A stretch of 64,000 nt of DNA from Callorhinus ursinus (lineage: Eukaryota; Chordata; Mammalia; Carnivora; Otariidae): the NCBI RefSeq assembly GCF_003265705.1, contig NW_020313285.1, forward strand, positions 16,456,302 to 16,520,301. Reading direction: 5' to 3'. Positions within the stretch are counted from its first letter, which is position 1. The number at the start of each line of letters is the position of its first letter. Positions 34,749 to 46,373 of this stretch are shown here, one piece after another. Below the pieces are notes generated by a model. The model saw only the letters and a program-made list of their open reading frames with translations. It ran no database searches and was not told where the DNA came from. Position numbers and translations under genes: made by a program.

Positions 34749-34815
34749 GGGCACCTGGGTGGCTCAGTCGGTGAAACGTCTGCCTTCAGCTCAGGTCATG
34801 ATTTCAGGGTCCTGA
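34749..34815 (+). repeat. Head-only CAN-SINE fragment
   Basis: GGGGCACCTGGGTGGCTCAG up to TTTCAGGGTCCTG, then unrelated AT-rich sequence. The CT tract and poly-A are missing. Confidence 0.85.
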
Positions 34816-35160
34816 AAATCCATCGGTCCATATAAAAATCCATGATCAACAATATCAGAATTTTAAGTAAAGATAGGATCGATATTATTAAGTTTTTCCT
34901 TGGCTTTAGGATCCAATATATTTCAGCATAGCATAATCACTGACCCAGGTGCCAATAACCTGCTCAGTTACACAGTCTTTGCTGCCCTTACCTTCTCCCC
35001 TATTCATTCTTCCTAAGCCCTCACTCCTTTTCCTGGGATCACTACTCAACACTAGCTATCTCCCCATAAATTTTTCTCTCAGGCTTTGCTCTTCCACTGG
35101 GGGAAAAGGGAAGGATAAAATTCAAGCTAAGTAAGACAATGACCACATAAAATATTGTTT
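34816..35160. other. AT-rich intergenic DNA
   Basis: No gene or named repeat. Confidence 0.4.
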
Positions 35161-35170
35161 AAAGGGTACT

Positions 35171-35370
35171 TTTTTTTTAAGATTTATTTTTTTATTTGGG
35201 AGGGTTGGAGGGGAGAGGCAGAGGGAGAGAGAATTCCAAAGCAAACTCCCCACTGAGTGGGAAGCCCACGGGGGTGGGGGTGTCCTAGTGCGATCCCACC
35301 ACGCTGAGATCATGACCTGAGCTGAAATCAAGAGTTGTCTACCCAACCAACTGTGGCACCCAGGCGCCCC
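35171..35370 (-). repeat. CAN-SINE, reverse orientation
   Basis: Poly-T and AAGATTTATTTTTTTATTT on the left, head GGCACCCAGGCGCCCC on the right. The imperfect duplication AAGGGTACTTTT / AAGGATACTTTT lies near 35162 and 35371. Confidence 0.9.
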
Positions 35371-35382
35371 AAGGATACTTTT

Positions 35383-36049
35383 GAAAGTAAAGAGATGTGC
35401 TATTAATAATTTCACAGGAGTAACAGGCATAAATCAGACCTGTCCTGGCACAGAAGGACATATGGTCTTATCACAGAAAAGGAAAGAGGTTCAGGGAGTG
35501 AGAAGCCAGCTTAAGAGGAGGGTCAGACTGCAAACTACGAAAGAAAACCGTGGAGCCTCTCAGCAGGGGCCTGGAAAAGCAAACACGCTTATACACAATC
35601 TCCAAACACCTGTCAATCTCGTCTGATTGCCTCATGAACTCCAGCACTCAGACCGCAGTCTCCAGCTAGCTCACGCAACAGCAGAGGGCCCTACCCCTGG
35701 GCACTGAGCAGTCTGTGGTCCCTGCTCCGGCTGCCCTGCCAGATCTGGCCGAACTAGACGTTTTCCTCCCTCCCCCCGTTCCCAGAGTGCGGGTGGTGCC
35801 TTTGCAACCCAGAGGCCTTCCAGTCCAAGAAGGTTCTGGCGGTCAGCCCCAGTAAAGAACCCTGGGACATGGGGAAAATGAAGGGATCCAAATCAGACCC
35901 TGGAAGTGGTGACAGGGGCGCCTCCATGACTGTGCTCTCACAAGGGGCCAGGCTCCGTGTGGAAGTCTTCTGTAGAGGCCCCAGCGGGATCCTGGGACGA
36001 CCCGGTAGCCCCTGCCCCCCACCTCCCTTCGTCAGAGCCTATCAGTGAC
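35383..36049. other. SLC22A4 upstream flank
   Basis: No gene seen. GC content rises towards the CpG island. Confidence 0.4.
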
Positions 36050-36872
36050 GCAGCGTGACCTCGTTCATCCCTTCCCGACTCTGGGCCCGGTTCCCCCTCT
36101 TCTAAAGGTGAGGCTCCGGGCTGCTCCGAAGACGCTTTCCCGAGCGGCGCCGGCTGGTGACTGAGTGCAGCCCTCCTGGGACGGGTGGGGAGTGAGCGCC
36201 CTGGCGCCCGGTGCCAGCCGCTCGCGCCCGCGTGCGTGCCAGCGCAGACGTCGCACTCCCGTCACCCCTGCGCCCGCAGAGGCTTCCGCGGAGCGCCGAC
36301 TCCACGGACTCGCACGCCAGCGCTCCGCCCGAGGCCGCCTGAACTCAGACTCCGGATTGGGAGGGCCAGGGAGAAACCCCTGTCCCGGGCGAGGCCTGGG
36401 GCGGCGCTCTCCCCTGTGGGACTCAACACCGCGGCTTCGGGCCGGGAGCGCAGCATTTGGAGTCGCGGGCGACGCGGGGTGCGCGGGAGCGGCGCTTTCT
36501 CAACCGCAGGCGGGCTACTCCCAGAGCCGGGTAAGGCTCTGCCATGGGGTCGCGGGGGCAGGGGGGCGGAGCACGAGGCGGAGCCGGCCGGGAGCCCCAC
36601 CCTGGCCGCGCGGCCGCCCTCCCCTCCCCGCCCCAGCCGGGATGGGGGTGTGGTCCCGAGTGCCCACTGTGGCTTCCCGCTTTGCGACCCGCTCCCGGGC
36701 GCGTTCCAACGCCCGCAGCCTGCTTCCTGGGAAAGCTTACGCGGCCCAGTTTCCCGCAGGCTGCCTGGCCGCCGAGAACGTTCTGACCCCTTCGGGGAAC
36801 GCCCTCGACCACGCGACTCTGGCCGAGGACCGCTCTCAGGACCGTTGCAGCCGCGGAGCAGCGGTGAGTAGC
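36050..36872 (+). promoter_or_regulatory. SLC22A4: SLC22A4 CpG-island promoter and 5' UTR
   Basis: The CpG-dense block continues into exon 1 and fades after about 37280. GC-box-like motifs are visible, for example CTCCCCGCCCC at about 36624-36634 and GGGGGGCGGAGC near 36561. There is no convincing TATA box. The transcription start is not resolved; the 5' UTR probably begins in the 36600-36750 range. Family knowledge: in human a RUNX1 site in intron 1 has been linked to SLC22A4 expression in blood cells; I cannot place its counterpart here. Confidence 0.75.
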
Positions 36873-37265
36873 ATGCGGGACTACGACGAGGTGACCAGCT
36901 TCCTGGGCGAGTGGGGGCCCTTCCAGCGCCTCATCTTCTTCCTGCTCAGCGCCAGCATCATCCCCAACGGCTTCAATGGAATGTCAGTCGTGTTCCTGGC
37001 CGCCACCCCGGAGCACCGCTGCCGGGTGCCGGACACGGCGAACCTAAGCCGCGCGTGGCGCAACCACAGTGTCCCGCTGCGGCTGCAGGACGGCCGCGAG
37101 GTGCCTCACAGCTGCCGGCGCTACCGGCTCGCGGCGATCGCCAACTTCTCGGCGCTCGGGCTGGAGCCGGGGCGCGATGTGGACCTGGAGCAGCTGGAGC
37201 AGGAGGGCTGCGTGGATGGCTGGGAGTTCAGCCAGGACATCTACCTGTCCACCATCGTGACCGAG
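36873..37265 (+). CDS. SLC22A4: SLC22A4 coding exon 1 (residues 1-131)
   Basis: The ATG at 36873 (A at -3) opens [20 protein letters not shown], the invariant OCTN start, so I chose it over upstream in-frame ATGs. The exon holds TM1 and most of the glycosylated extracellular loop with its cysteines C50, C81 and C113. It ends IVTE at a codon boundary before the donor GTGGGT. Its 393 nt equals the human exon as I recall. Confidence 0.97.
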
Positions 37266-40200
37266 GTGGGTGTGTGAATGACCCTCCATCTGCTTCAGAC
37301 CCCTTGAGACTCCCTGGCAGTCCCTGGATGAGCGATCCCCGCCCCGCGTCAAACCCGAGTGGCGAGCAATTTGGGTTATGCGTCTAACACGTGCGGGCCA
37401 CCCAGAAGAGCAGGACTTCTGTGAGGCTTATTCAGGATGAGTTCTGTCTAGTATGGAGGGGATGAAGCAGGGACTGTTGTCACCAACTGTCTTTTCCTTT
37501 GCGAGTTTTGCAACAGATGAAATTGTTCCCCAAGAGGCCCGTCCCAGGCTGCTCAGAGGTACAGTCTGAGTCAAGTTCCTGCTACCCGCATGAGGAGGGG
37601 TGTGTGGATCTCTGCTGAGCCCAAGTGCAGACACAGGGAAGAGCCTTGCTGTCTGGTGGGCCATGGGCAGGTCTGACCTGTTCCTTGGCCACAGACTTCT
37701 GAAGCAGCAGGGGGTCTACTGCTCTGCCATCCACCTTTTGGTGAGGCTTGAGGTCCTGTCTTGAGGCTCCAATTTCTCTGAAAAGGAGCAGAAGGCCTCC
37801 TGATGCTGACTGGGTGCAGGGGACCATAGAAGCCATAACCTTGGCCCCAATGTACTAATGAAGAGACCAACTCACACAGACCCATTTGAGCATAGGATCC
37901 AGTGGTGGACAGGGGTTCCAGCTTATGCCATCAGCCCCTCAGGATCCTTAGTGGTTTGGTGGCAGATTTTCTAAGTTTCAGGAGTCAGGCTACACACATA
38001 CTTCGTCCCCTATACTTCTTGCTTTGCATCTGGTAAGGGCCATGAGATGTTAGGTCCATCTGAGGAGGGTATACCTAGACTAGTTTTCTGCTGTAGATCA
38101 GGCAGGTAGAATCTCCCAGCTTCTGGCCCTTCCCCCACTCTATGTTCCTCCCAAGAAAAACCTGAGTGTGACCCCTGCTAGTCCTTAATTCTCTTCCCTC
38201 AGTGTAATGTGGCAATCATCAGAACCACAAGTGGCCTTGTGCTGGACACTAGGCTGTAGACATCTGAGGTTTGGGGCCTGCTCTCAAAGCTCAGATGCCC
38301 ATGGGGCACAGTGCCATGTTATAGAGAGGGCTAACATCAGCCCTGGTTACTAGTAGAGTTCTGGAGCCTGAATTCAAATTCTGGCTGGCTCGCTGTGTGA
38401 CCTGGGACAATATATTACCCTCTCTGTAGGGATAACAGGGTGAGGAAATACTCCAAGAAGAAGTGATAAAATTTGACCTGAGTCTGAAAATATGAGTAGA
38501 CCTTGTCCAAGCAAAGAACATGGCAGATTCTGTGGATGGAATTCCCATAGATCCAGGTAGCTGATGTTCAGGGAATGGCAGGTGTGGCTAGAAATGCCTA
38601 CAAAGATCATGTCACAGTGGGCATTGTAGGAATGTTGAGGAATTGACTTCATTCTGAGGACAGTGAGGAAATAAGGAAATAATAAAGGTTATAAGCAAGG
38701 GGTAGCATGGCCATATTTGGCAGAGGCTCACTCTAGCTGCTGTGAAAAGCAAGACCAGTGAAGAATCCGCAGGAGTTTCCTTGGCAAGAGCCTGGTGGCC
38801 AGCTAGGGGTGGTGACTGTATAGTCTGTAGGACCTGTGAAGAGTGGGCTCAGCCTGTGGACCACCTCTGGATCCCCCCAGCATTGGCACCACACCTTCCT
38901 TGGGCACTGAGTTGACTGTGATTCTCTGGCATTGATTGCTTAGCTGGGGCTCCTGGTGTGTGCCCATCCCTTGCCCCATAGCCTGTTCCTGGGGCATCTA
39001 ATAGTGGGGGTCAGCTCCCTCCAACTCAGTTCCTGGAAGTATCATCAGAACTTGAACTGGAGCTGGCCCCAGTAGGCACAGCACCCCCCGACAACTGGTT
39101 TGACCTGTCTCTTTTCCCCTCCTTGCTGGTGTCATTCACCTCCGGGGAAGAGTGGGTAGCTGTTGGCCTCCAAGGCCATAGCTCCCCCTGTTGTGCCCTG
39201 CTCATAGCATCCTGGGAGCACCTCTGGGGACTCATATCATCACATGCTCACACTCATGCAAAAGGGTTTGCTTTTTTCAGCAGCCTTTCCCTTCCTTGCT
39301 GCTTTTTTGGGTTGTGGAGTAAAGTGTGCGTGCTGGTGTTGGGAGGAAGGAGGAGAGAAGCACAAGGGTGAGTAGGGAGAGGTGGCTCTCCCCAAAGAGA
39401 TGGTGGCCCAAGGAGAAGTTCTGGAGTCAGCCTGGAGGGCCAATTCTGACCTCACCCCTAGCCACTTGGTTCACTTCAGCAGGTTACATCACTGCTCAAA
39501 GCCTCAGTTTCCTTAACTGTAAGAGGGGATACAAGTGTATGAAAACAGGCTCAACATTACTAATCATTAAGGAAATGTAAATCAAAACCACAATGAGATA
39601 TCACCTCATATCCATTAGGATGACTGCTATTAAAAAAAAATACAGAAAATAACAAGTGTTGGCAAGGATGTGGAGAAATGGGAATCCCTCTGTGTGCTGT
39701 TGGTAGGAATGTAAAAAGGTGTAGCCACTATGAAAAACAGTATGGCAGTTCCTCAAAAAATTAAGAGTAGAATTGCCATTGAATCCAGCAATATCACGTA
39801 CAGGCATAGATACACAAAAATTGAAAGCAGGGTCTCAAAGAAATATTTGTACACTTATGTTCATAGCAACATCATACACAACAGCCAAAAGGTAAAAGCA
39901 TCCCAAATGTCCATCAGTGGATTAATGGATAAAGAAAATGTGACATATAGATACAATGGAATATTATTCACCCTTAAAAAGGAAGGAAATTCTGACACAT
40001 TCTACAATACAGATGAACTTTGAGGACATTATACTAAGTGAAATAAACCAGTCACAGAAAGACCCAAAAAATGTGTGATTTTGCTTGTACAAGATATGAA
40101 GAGTAGTCAAACTCATAGAAACAGAAAGAAGTAGTTAGTAGGGGGCGCCTGGGTGGCTCAGTTGGTTAAGCGACTGCCTTCGGCTCAGGTCATGATCCTG

Positions 40201-43200
40201 GAGTCCAGGGATCGAGTCCCGCGTCGGGCTCCCTGCTCAGCAGGGAGTCTGCTTCTCCCTCTGACCCTCTTCCCTCTCGTGCTCTCTGTCTCTCATTCTC
40301 TCTCTCAAATAAATAAATAAAATCTTTAAAAAAAAAAGTAGTTAGTAGGGGCTAGGGCGGGGGGGGCGGAAACCCTAATAAGTTTTACATCTGACTTCTC
40401 ATCGGAAACAATGGAGGCCAGAAGGCAGTGGAATAACATATTCAAAATGCTGAAAGATAAAAAGATGTCAACCAAGAATCTTATTTCTCGCAAAATTATC
40501 TTTCAAAAATGAAGTAAAGACATTCCCAGATACAAAAACAAACAAACAAAAAACGTGGGGAGAAATTTGGGTAGCCGTGCTGCCTTACAAGAAATACTTA
40601 AAGAAGTTCTTCAGGAGTTAAATTTTTTTTAAATGCATGACTTAAGCTCTGAAAACTAGAAAACATCTTTGAAAGAAATTAAAGGAGACCTAAATAAATG
40701 GAAACATGTGTCATGTTCTGTTCATGAAGCAGAAGGCATAATATGGTTAAGATGGGAGCACTCCTCAAATTGATCTGTAGATTCAACACAAAAGGGGTTC
40801 AGCATCATTAATCATTAGGGAAATGAAAATTGACACCACAATGAGACACTCCTTAACACATGCTGGGATGGTTAAAATTAAAATGACATACAATAACAAC
40901 TATGGGTAGGAATATGGAGAATTGAAACCCTCACTCAGTACTGCTGGGATTACAAAACTGTGCAGCCACTTTCGAAAACAGGGCATTTCTCAAAATTTAG
41001 CAGTTCCACTCCTACGGATATACCAAAGAAGAATGAAAACATACATCCATGCAAAATCTTGTACACAAAAGTTCATAGCATCATTATGCGTAAGAGCTAA
41101 AAAGTAGAAACAACCCCATTGTCTAGCAACTGATGACTGGCTAAGTACGATGTGGTCCTACCCATACAATGATATATTATTCAACCATAAAAATCAGGGA
41201 AGTAGTGATACATGCTAAAACCAGATGAATGAACCTTGGAAACATTATGCTAAGTGAAAGAAGCCAATCACAAAATACTACATGTTGTATATGTTCCCTT
41301 CTGTTAAATGTCCAGAATAGGCAAATCCTTAGAGACGGCAAGTATATTAGTGGTTGCCAGGGGCTAGGGGAAGAGAGTGGGAAGGAACTGCTCATAGGTA
41401 TGGGGTTTCTTTCAGAGGTGCTGAAAATGTTCTAAAATTAGATAGTGCTGATGGTTGCACAACCATCAGCACTGAAAACTACTGAATTGTACACATTACA
41501 AGAATATATACTGAAAACTACTGAATTGTACACATTACAAGAGTGAATTTTAGAGCATGTAAATTGTATTTCAATGAAGCTATTATAAACAAAAAGAATA
41601 AAAATGCCAGCTTCCCCCTCCCTACTCATCCCCCTGCCTGCCCTACCACCACGGTGGCCAGTCAATGTCTGCTTGGTCACAACAAAGTTATGAAAAAGAA
41701 ATTGGAGTGGATGTGTGTTCTATTATTAACTACTCCCTAGTGTTCCCCTGGAAAGAAAAAAAAGTGTAAGATGACACAATAGAAACTTATTTTTTTTAAA
41801 TAGGCTATTGCTAACTTTTCCTTCACAATCACCTCTGAAATTAATATCTATTTATAAAAGGTGTTTACACTTTGTGTCAAAAGCTTTTTCAGTTTTTTTG
41901 TCTTTGACCAGGAAGTTCTTATTTCTAAGAATTGCTGTTGCCTGGTCAGGTTTAAGTGTAACCTGCTTCCCTTACTTATTCATGCTGTTTGTTCTAAGTC
42001 ATGGTTTTGCTATGAGGACAAAGGCATGAACTCCGTGGAAAGGGGACTACCATTTCATGAGGCCTGAAATGTGTTAGACACTGTGTCAAACACTCCACTT
42101 ATATTTCCTGTCCTGTGCTCACAACCCCAGGAGGGGCTTTTTTTTTTTTTAAGATTTTATTTATTTATTTGACAGAGAGAGAGCACAAGCAGGGGAAACG
42201 GCAGGCAGAGGGAGAGGGAGAAGCAGGCTCCCCATGGATCAGGGAGCCCGAAGTGAGGCTCGATCCCAGGACCCCAGGATCATGACCTGAGCCACCACGC
42301 CACCCAGGTGCCCACCCAGGAGGGGGTCTTACTGTCCCATCTTTGAAGATGAAAAAGGAGGCCGATTCAGGTGGATGAGTGCCTAAAGTCACACAGCCAG
42401 AAAGTGGCAGAGCCCAAAAGAACCTCTGTTCTTTATTCAACAATAGGCTGCCTTCTGGAGGTCTCAGTTCTAAGGAGATCACAGGGATGATCTTATCGTT
42501 ATGGTCCTTCGATGGCTTTGGTAAAGACTAAAACTGCTAGACTGGCTACTTGGAGAGTTCAAGGTCGTGGGTGATTTTCAAAGGACAGTATGTGATACCT
42601 CGCATTTCCCAAACTCATTTTCCATTACACCTAATCGTTCAGCATTCAGCACTCATGCATCAACAATTTGTGAAGAATCCACCACGCACCTAGCCTTGTG
42701 CAAGCATTAGTTATCTAAAATGAGTTCAGGTTTTAGAATTCTGTCCATGTGGAAAACGATGAGGAGGGGGTGCCTCTTTTCCTCTCTAGCCAGAGAGCAA
42801 GGGCACAGTGGCCTAGAACATAGCCCGCTCCGCCCAGGACAGCTGGGCTCATGCATGCACATATGCACACCTGATCTGTCCTGTAAAGTATGCTTGACCT
42901 TGAGCTTTGTAGAGGTAGCAACCATGTCTGTTTTGTGCCCCACACAGAGTCTGGCCCAGAGCAGGTGCTCAATGATGGTTGAATAAATAAGCATTCCTTT
43001 TACCAATCCACTAGAACTTGGGCTGGTTGCTTCATTTCCTCATTTGTGAAATAGGGATAGAGTACCCATTTCACGTGGCAACCTTGAGATCCCATGAGAT
43101 CATACAAGGCACACAGTAAGCACCCAACATTCTATAGTTATCATTTCTGTTATTACTGCTAAGTGGCATGAGATGCATTCTCTTCTGTGCTGAGGGTGAC

Positions 43201-46200
43201 CTCCCGTCTTCTATTACCTTGTGACCTGGGTTTTTGTTTCTTAAAGCGAAGCCGAAGGCCAGGTGGCCCTTGTGCAATTTTTGTTGCACAAAGAGCTCCC
43301 TCTGCTGTGTTATGGAATGTTGGTCTAAGACCCTGAGGATAAGACAGACACAGTAACCCTGGGAAGGCATATCCAGTGCTCCCACTCTGCACAGCTTGGG
43401 GCCAATTAGTTCCCACAATCCACTCTCCCAGTGTGTGTGGGGGGGGGCGGGGGGATGAGGTTTTAGAAATGTTAGCACTTGATCTGAAAGCACAGCTGCA
43501 GAGCAATACCAGCCAGCTCATCACCAGACTGTCCACCACAAGCCTCTGAGCAAGCCACATGCACGGATGTTTTGCGTACGTGTGTACACATATACGCAGA
43601 GACCCAAGGGACACTTCTGTCTTATAAAAAAGACTGTCTTCTACTGGGTCTACAATGTCATTGTGAGCCACAGGGAGTTCTCTGGGCTCTGGCTAGTGGG
43701 GCCCCAAGACACACCCCTCAAATCCCAAGGGGCAGGTCACAGGTAGGGCCTGGCCTTTACTAGAATAACCCCATGGAGGAAAGGGCCCTTCTTCAGGCTG
43801 GCAGCTGATTTATCAGACTCCAGTCCCATGAATTACGGCTGGAATTTTGTCTGCCAATCCTGTGTCCTATTCCTAGGTCCTTTGCAGCTTTCCAACAAGA
43901 TTCTTTGGGCACAATAATTCCTCAAGAGAGGGCCCAACCTTGGAACCAACCATGGGTAGCCATGCCGTCAGCTGCCTTCCCTTGTTGGGTATGAGCAGGA
44001 TTTCCAAAACTGGACAGCACCCTACATGGGCCTAGGATAGGTGACTTCACATGGCTATCTCCTGTGCCACATGATGCTGATAGGGGCCTTCTGGGGCCCA
44101 CTTCAGGGAGGAAGAGGGACATAGAGCCATGGCTGCATAGGCTCCAGCAGGGGAGCGATGGGGAGCTGGCCCACACCTCATCCTTCCCAGCATCCCGCTC
44201 CAGAACTTGCCCTGCTCCGTTCTCCAAAGACACCATGCTCGATCCACTACCGGGCCATCTCTATGGGAATGCAAACTGTGCAGCCACACAGGCCCTCACA
44301 CTTGGTTGTAATGCTCTGCTATTGATGTCCTGAAATTCTTCATAATTTTTTTTTTAAGATTTTATTTATTTATTCATGAGAGAGAGAGAGAGAGAGGCAG
44401 AGGGAGAAGCAGGCTCCCAAGGAGCAGGGAGCCCGATGCGGGACTCGATCCCAGGACCCTGGGATCACGACCTGAGCCGAAGGCAGACGCCCAACCATCT
44501 GAGCCACCCAGGTGCCCCAATTCTTCATAATTTTTGAACGAGGGGTCTTGCATTTTCACATCGCACTGGGCCTGCAAATTAAGTAGCCAGTCTTGCTCAC
44601 TACCCTTGCCATGTAATCCCTGCCTCCACATCTGACAGTCTTCCTCTTTCCTTTCTGTCTTTAAGTCTTATTTATCCTACTCTAAGGCAAAATCCTGACA
44701 GAAGAAAATACTCAAAAAAAAAACCACAAAGGAAAACACATTCTCTTTGAAAGAGCTTTTCTGCTTGACTGCAGATGGAATGGTGATAGTGGATTTTAGA
44801 CACATGGATACCCCTCCCACGTGTGAGATTTTCTCAGCTCTGTCCAATGCTAAAGGCTGTGGGAAAGGTTTTTCACCCCTAGTCCTAGCATCTTCCTTGT
44901 AGCGGATGGTATTTAATAAGCTCATTTGTCTGACTTTTAGAGTTCTTGCCCAAAGCATTATATGGGTAAAGATTGAGTTCTGACGCCTGAGTTGGTACCT
45001 AGCAAGCCTATGTACTTGCTATGACTTCAGACAATCACTAGTCTCAGAGCCTCAGTTTACTCTTTTTTTTTTTAAGATTTATTTATTTATTTGAGAGAGA
45101 GAGAACATGAGTGCGGGGGGGAGGGGCAGAGGGAGAGGGAGAGAAAATCCCAAGCAGGCTCCATGCCCAGCACAGAGCCTGATGCAGGGCTCCAGTCCCA
45201 CAACCCTGAGATCATGACCTGAGCCAAAACGAAGAGTCCAGTGCTCAATCAACTGAGCTGCCCGAGTGCCTGAGCCTCAGTTTACTCATACAAAACAGGC
45301 AAAACAACATGTTATGAGGCTTTGGAGTCTCAGTTGCTAACCTCTGTGTGCTGGTGCAGATTCCAAGCTCTTTTCTGACACTTTGGCCAGTGATTTTTGG
45401 AAGTGGGTGTGGCCATTAGTTCAGGCGCATGTCCTGTCTATGCCTTCTGACCCATGTGCGGCAGGGCACATGAATCCGGGCATACAGTTTTGGAGGGTTT
45501 GTGCCCTTTCTCCCGAAGCCCATTCAGGAACCCCAGTTGAAGCAACTGTACTCCGGGCATGGTCTCAGATGCATCCTGATTGTGTCTGAGGAGCAGAGAG
45601 CAGAGTTCCTGGCCGGCTTTGTTTTTCCTCTGCAGAGCTGTGCTTCAGCATTCTGCCTGTAGCCAGCGTGGTGGGTGTCAGGAGAGGCAGCCTCATGAAT
45701 CTTGTTATTGTCTTTCAGACAGGGGTTTTCTCAAGGACATTATCCTCAACATCATGGCGTGACCCCTTTGTGGAAGGAACTATGCAGGAGAGACTTCTCT
45801 CAGGTCCGAGTACTTAGAAAAACTAGCTTCTGCTGAACAGTTTAACACTTTGCATAAAACAGGGATGGTGCGCGCTGAGCTGCTAGAATCCTGGGAGCCT
45901 GGCAAGCAGGCAGGCCCCTAGGCAGGACGACTGGTTGTCAGTTTTACCCTTGGCTCACTTATTTTGCGATCCCTCCTCCCCAGTGCTGTTTGCCCTCATT
46001 CCTTAGCGTTTTGTTTTATACTTTTCTCTGGTCTGTGTCCTTACAAACAGCTCTCTCTGCGAGAGTGAGGTGTGATATGAACATGCGGATTCATTTTTAA
46101 ATCTATTTCAGGGAAATTGTGAGGATTAAGGACTGAATTGCTTCATGAATGTTACAGAAGCAGCACCGCACCACTGCTCAGTGCAGGTGGGACTGGGCAG

Positions 46201-46329
46201 AAGGCAGGGGCTTTTTCCTCTAGACTGGATCATCTCGCTACACACAGCAATCTCCTGATCCGCAGCCCCCAGAATATTTATTGGTACCTGTATATATATT
46301 ATATATATACATATATAATATATACCTGC

Positions 46330-46373
<44 letters not shown>

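Noticed and set aside
36165..37277. A 370-residue protein as the product of SLC22A4 exon 1
   Set aside because: The upstream part has no similarity to transporters, and the frame runs 12 bases past the exon-1 donor into the intron. The known OCTN start at 36873 is used instead.
40143..40215. tRNA genes within the SINE heads
   Set aside because: The heads derive from tRNA-Lys and keep traces of its promoter, but they are part of repeated elements with tails and target duplications.
39538..41600. Open frames of 60-97 codons in the L1 patch
   Set aside because: They are remnants of decayed L1 sequence or chance frames within it, not host genes.
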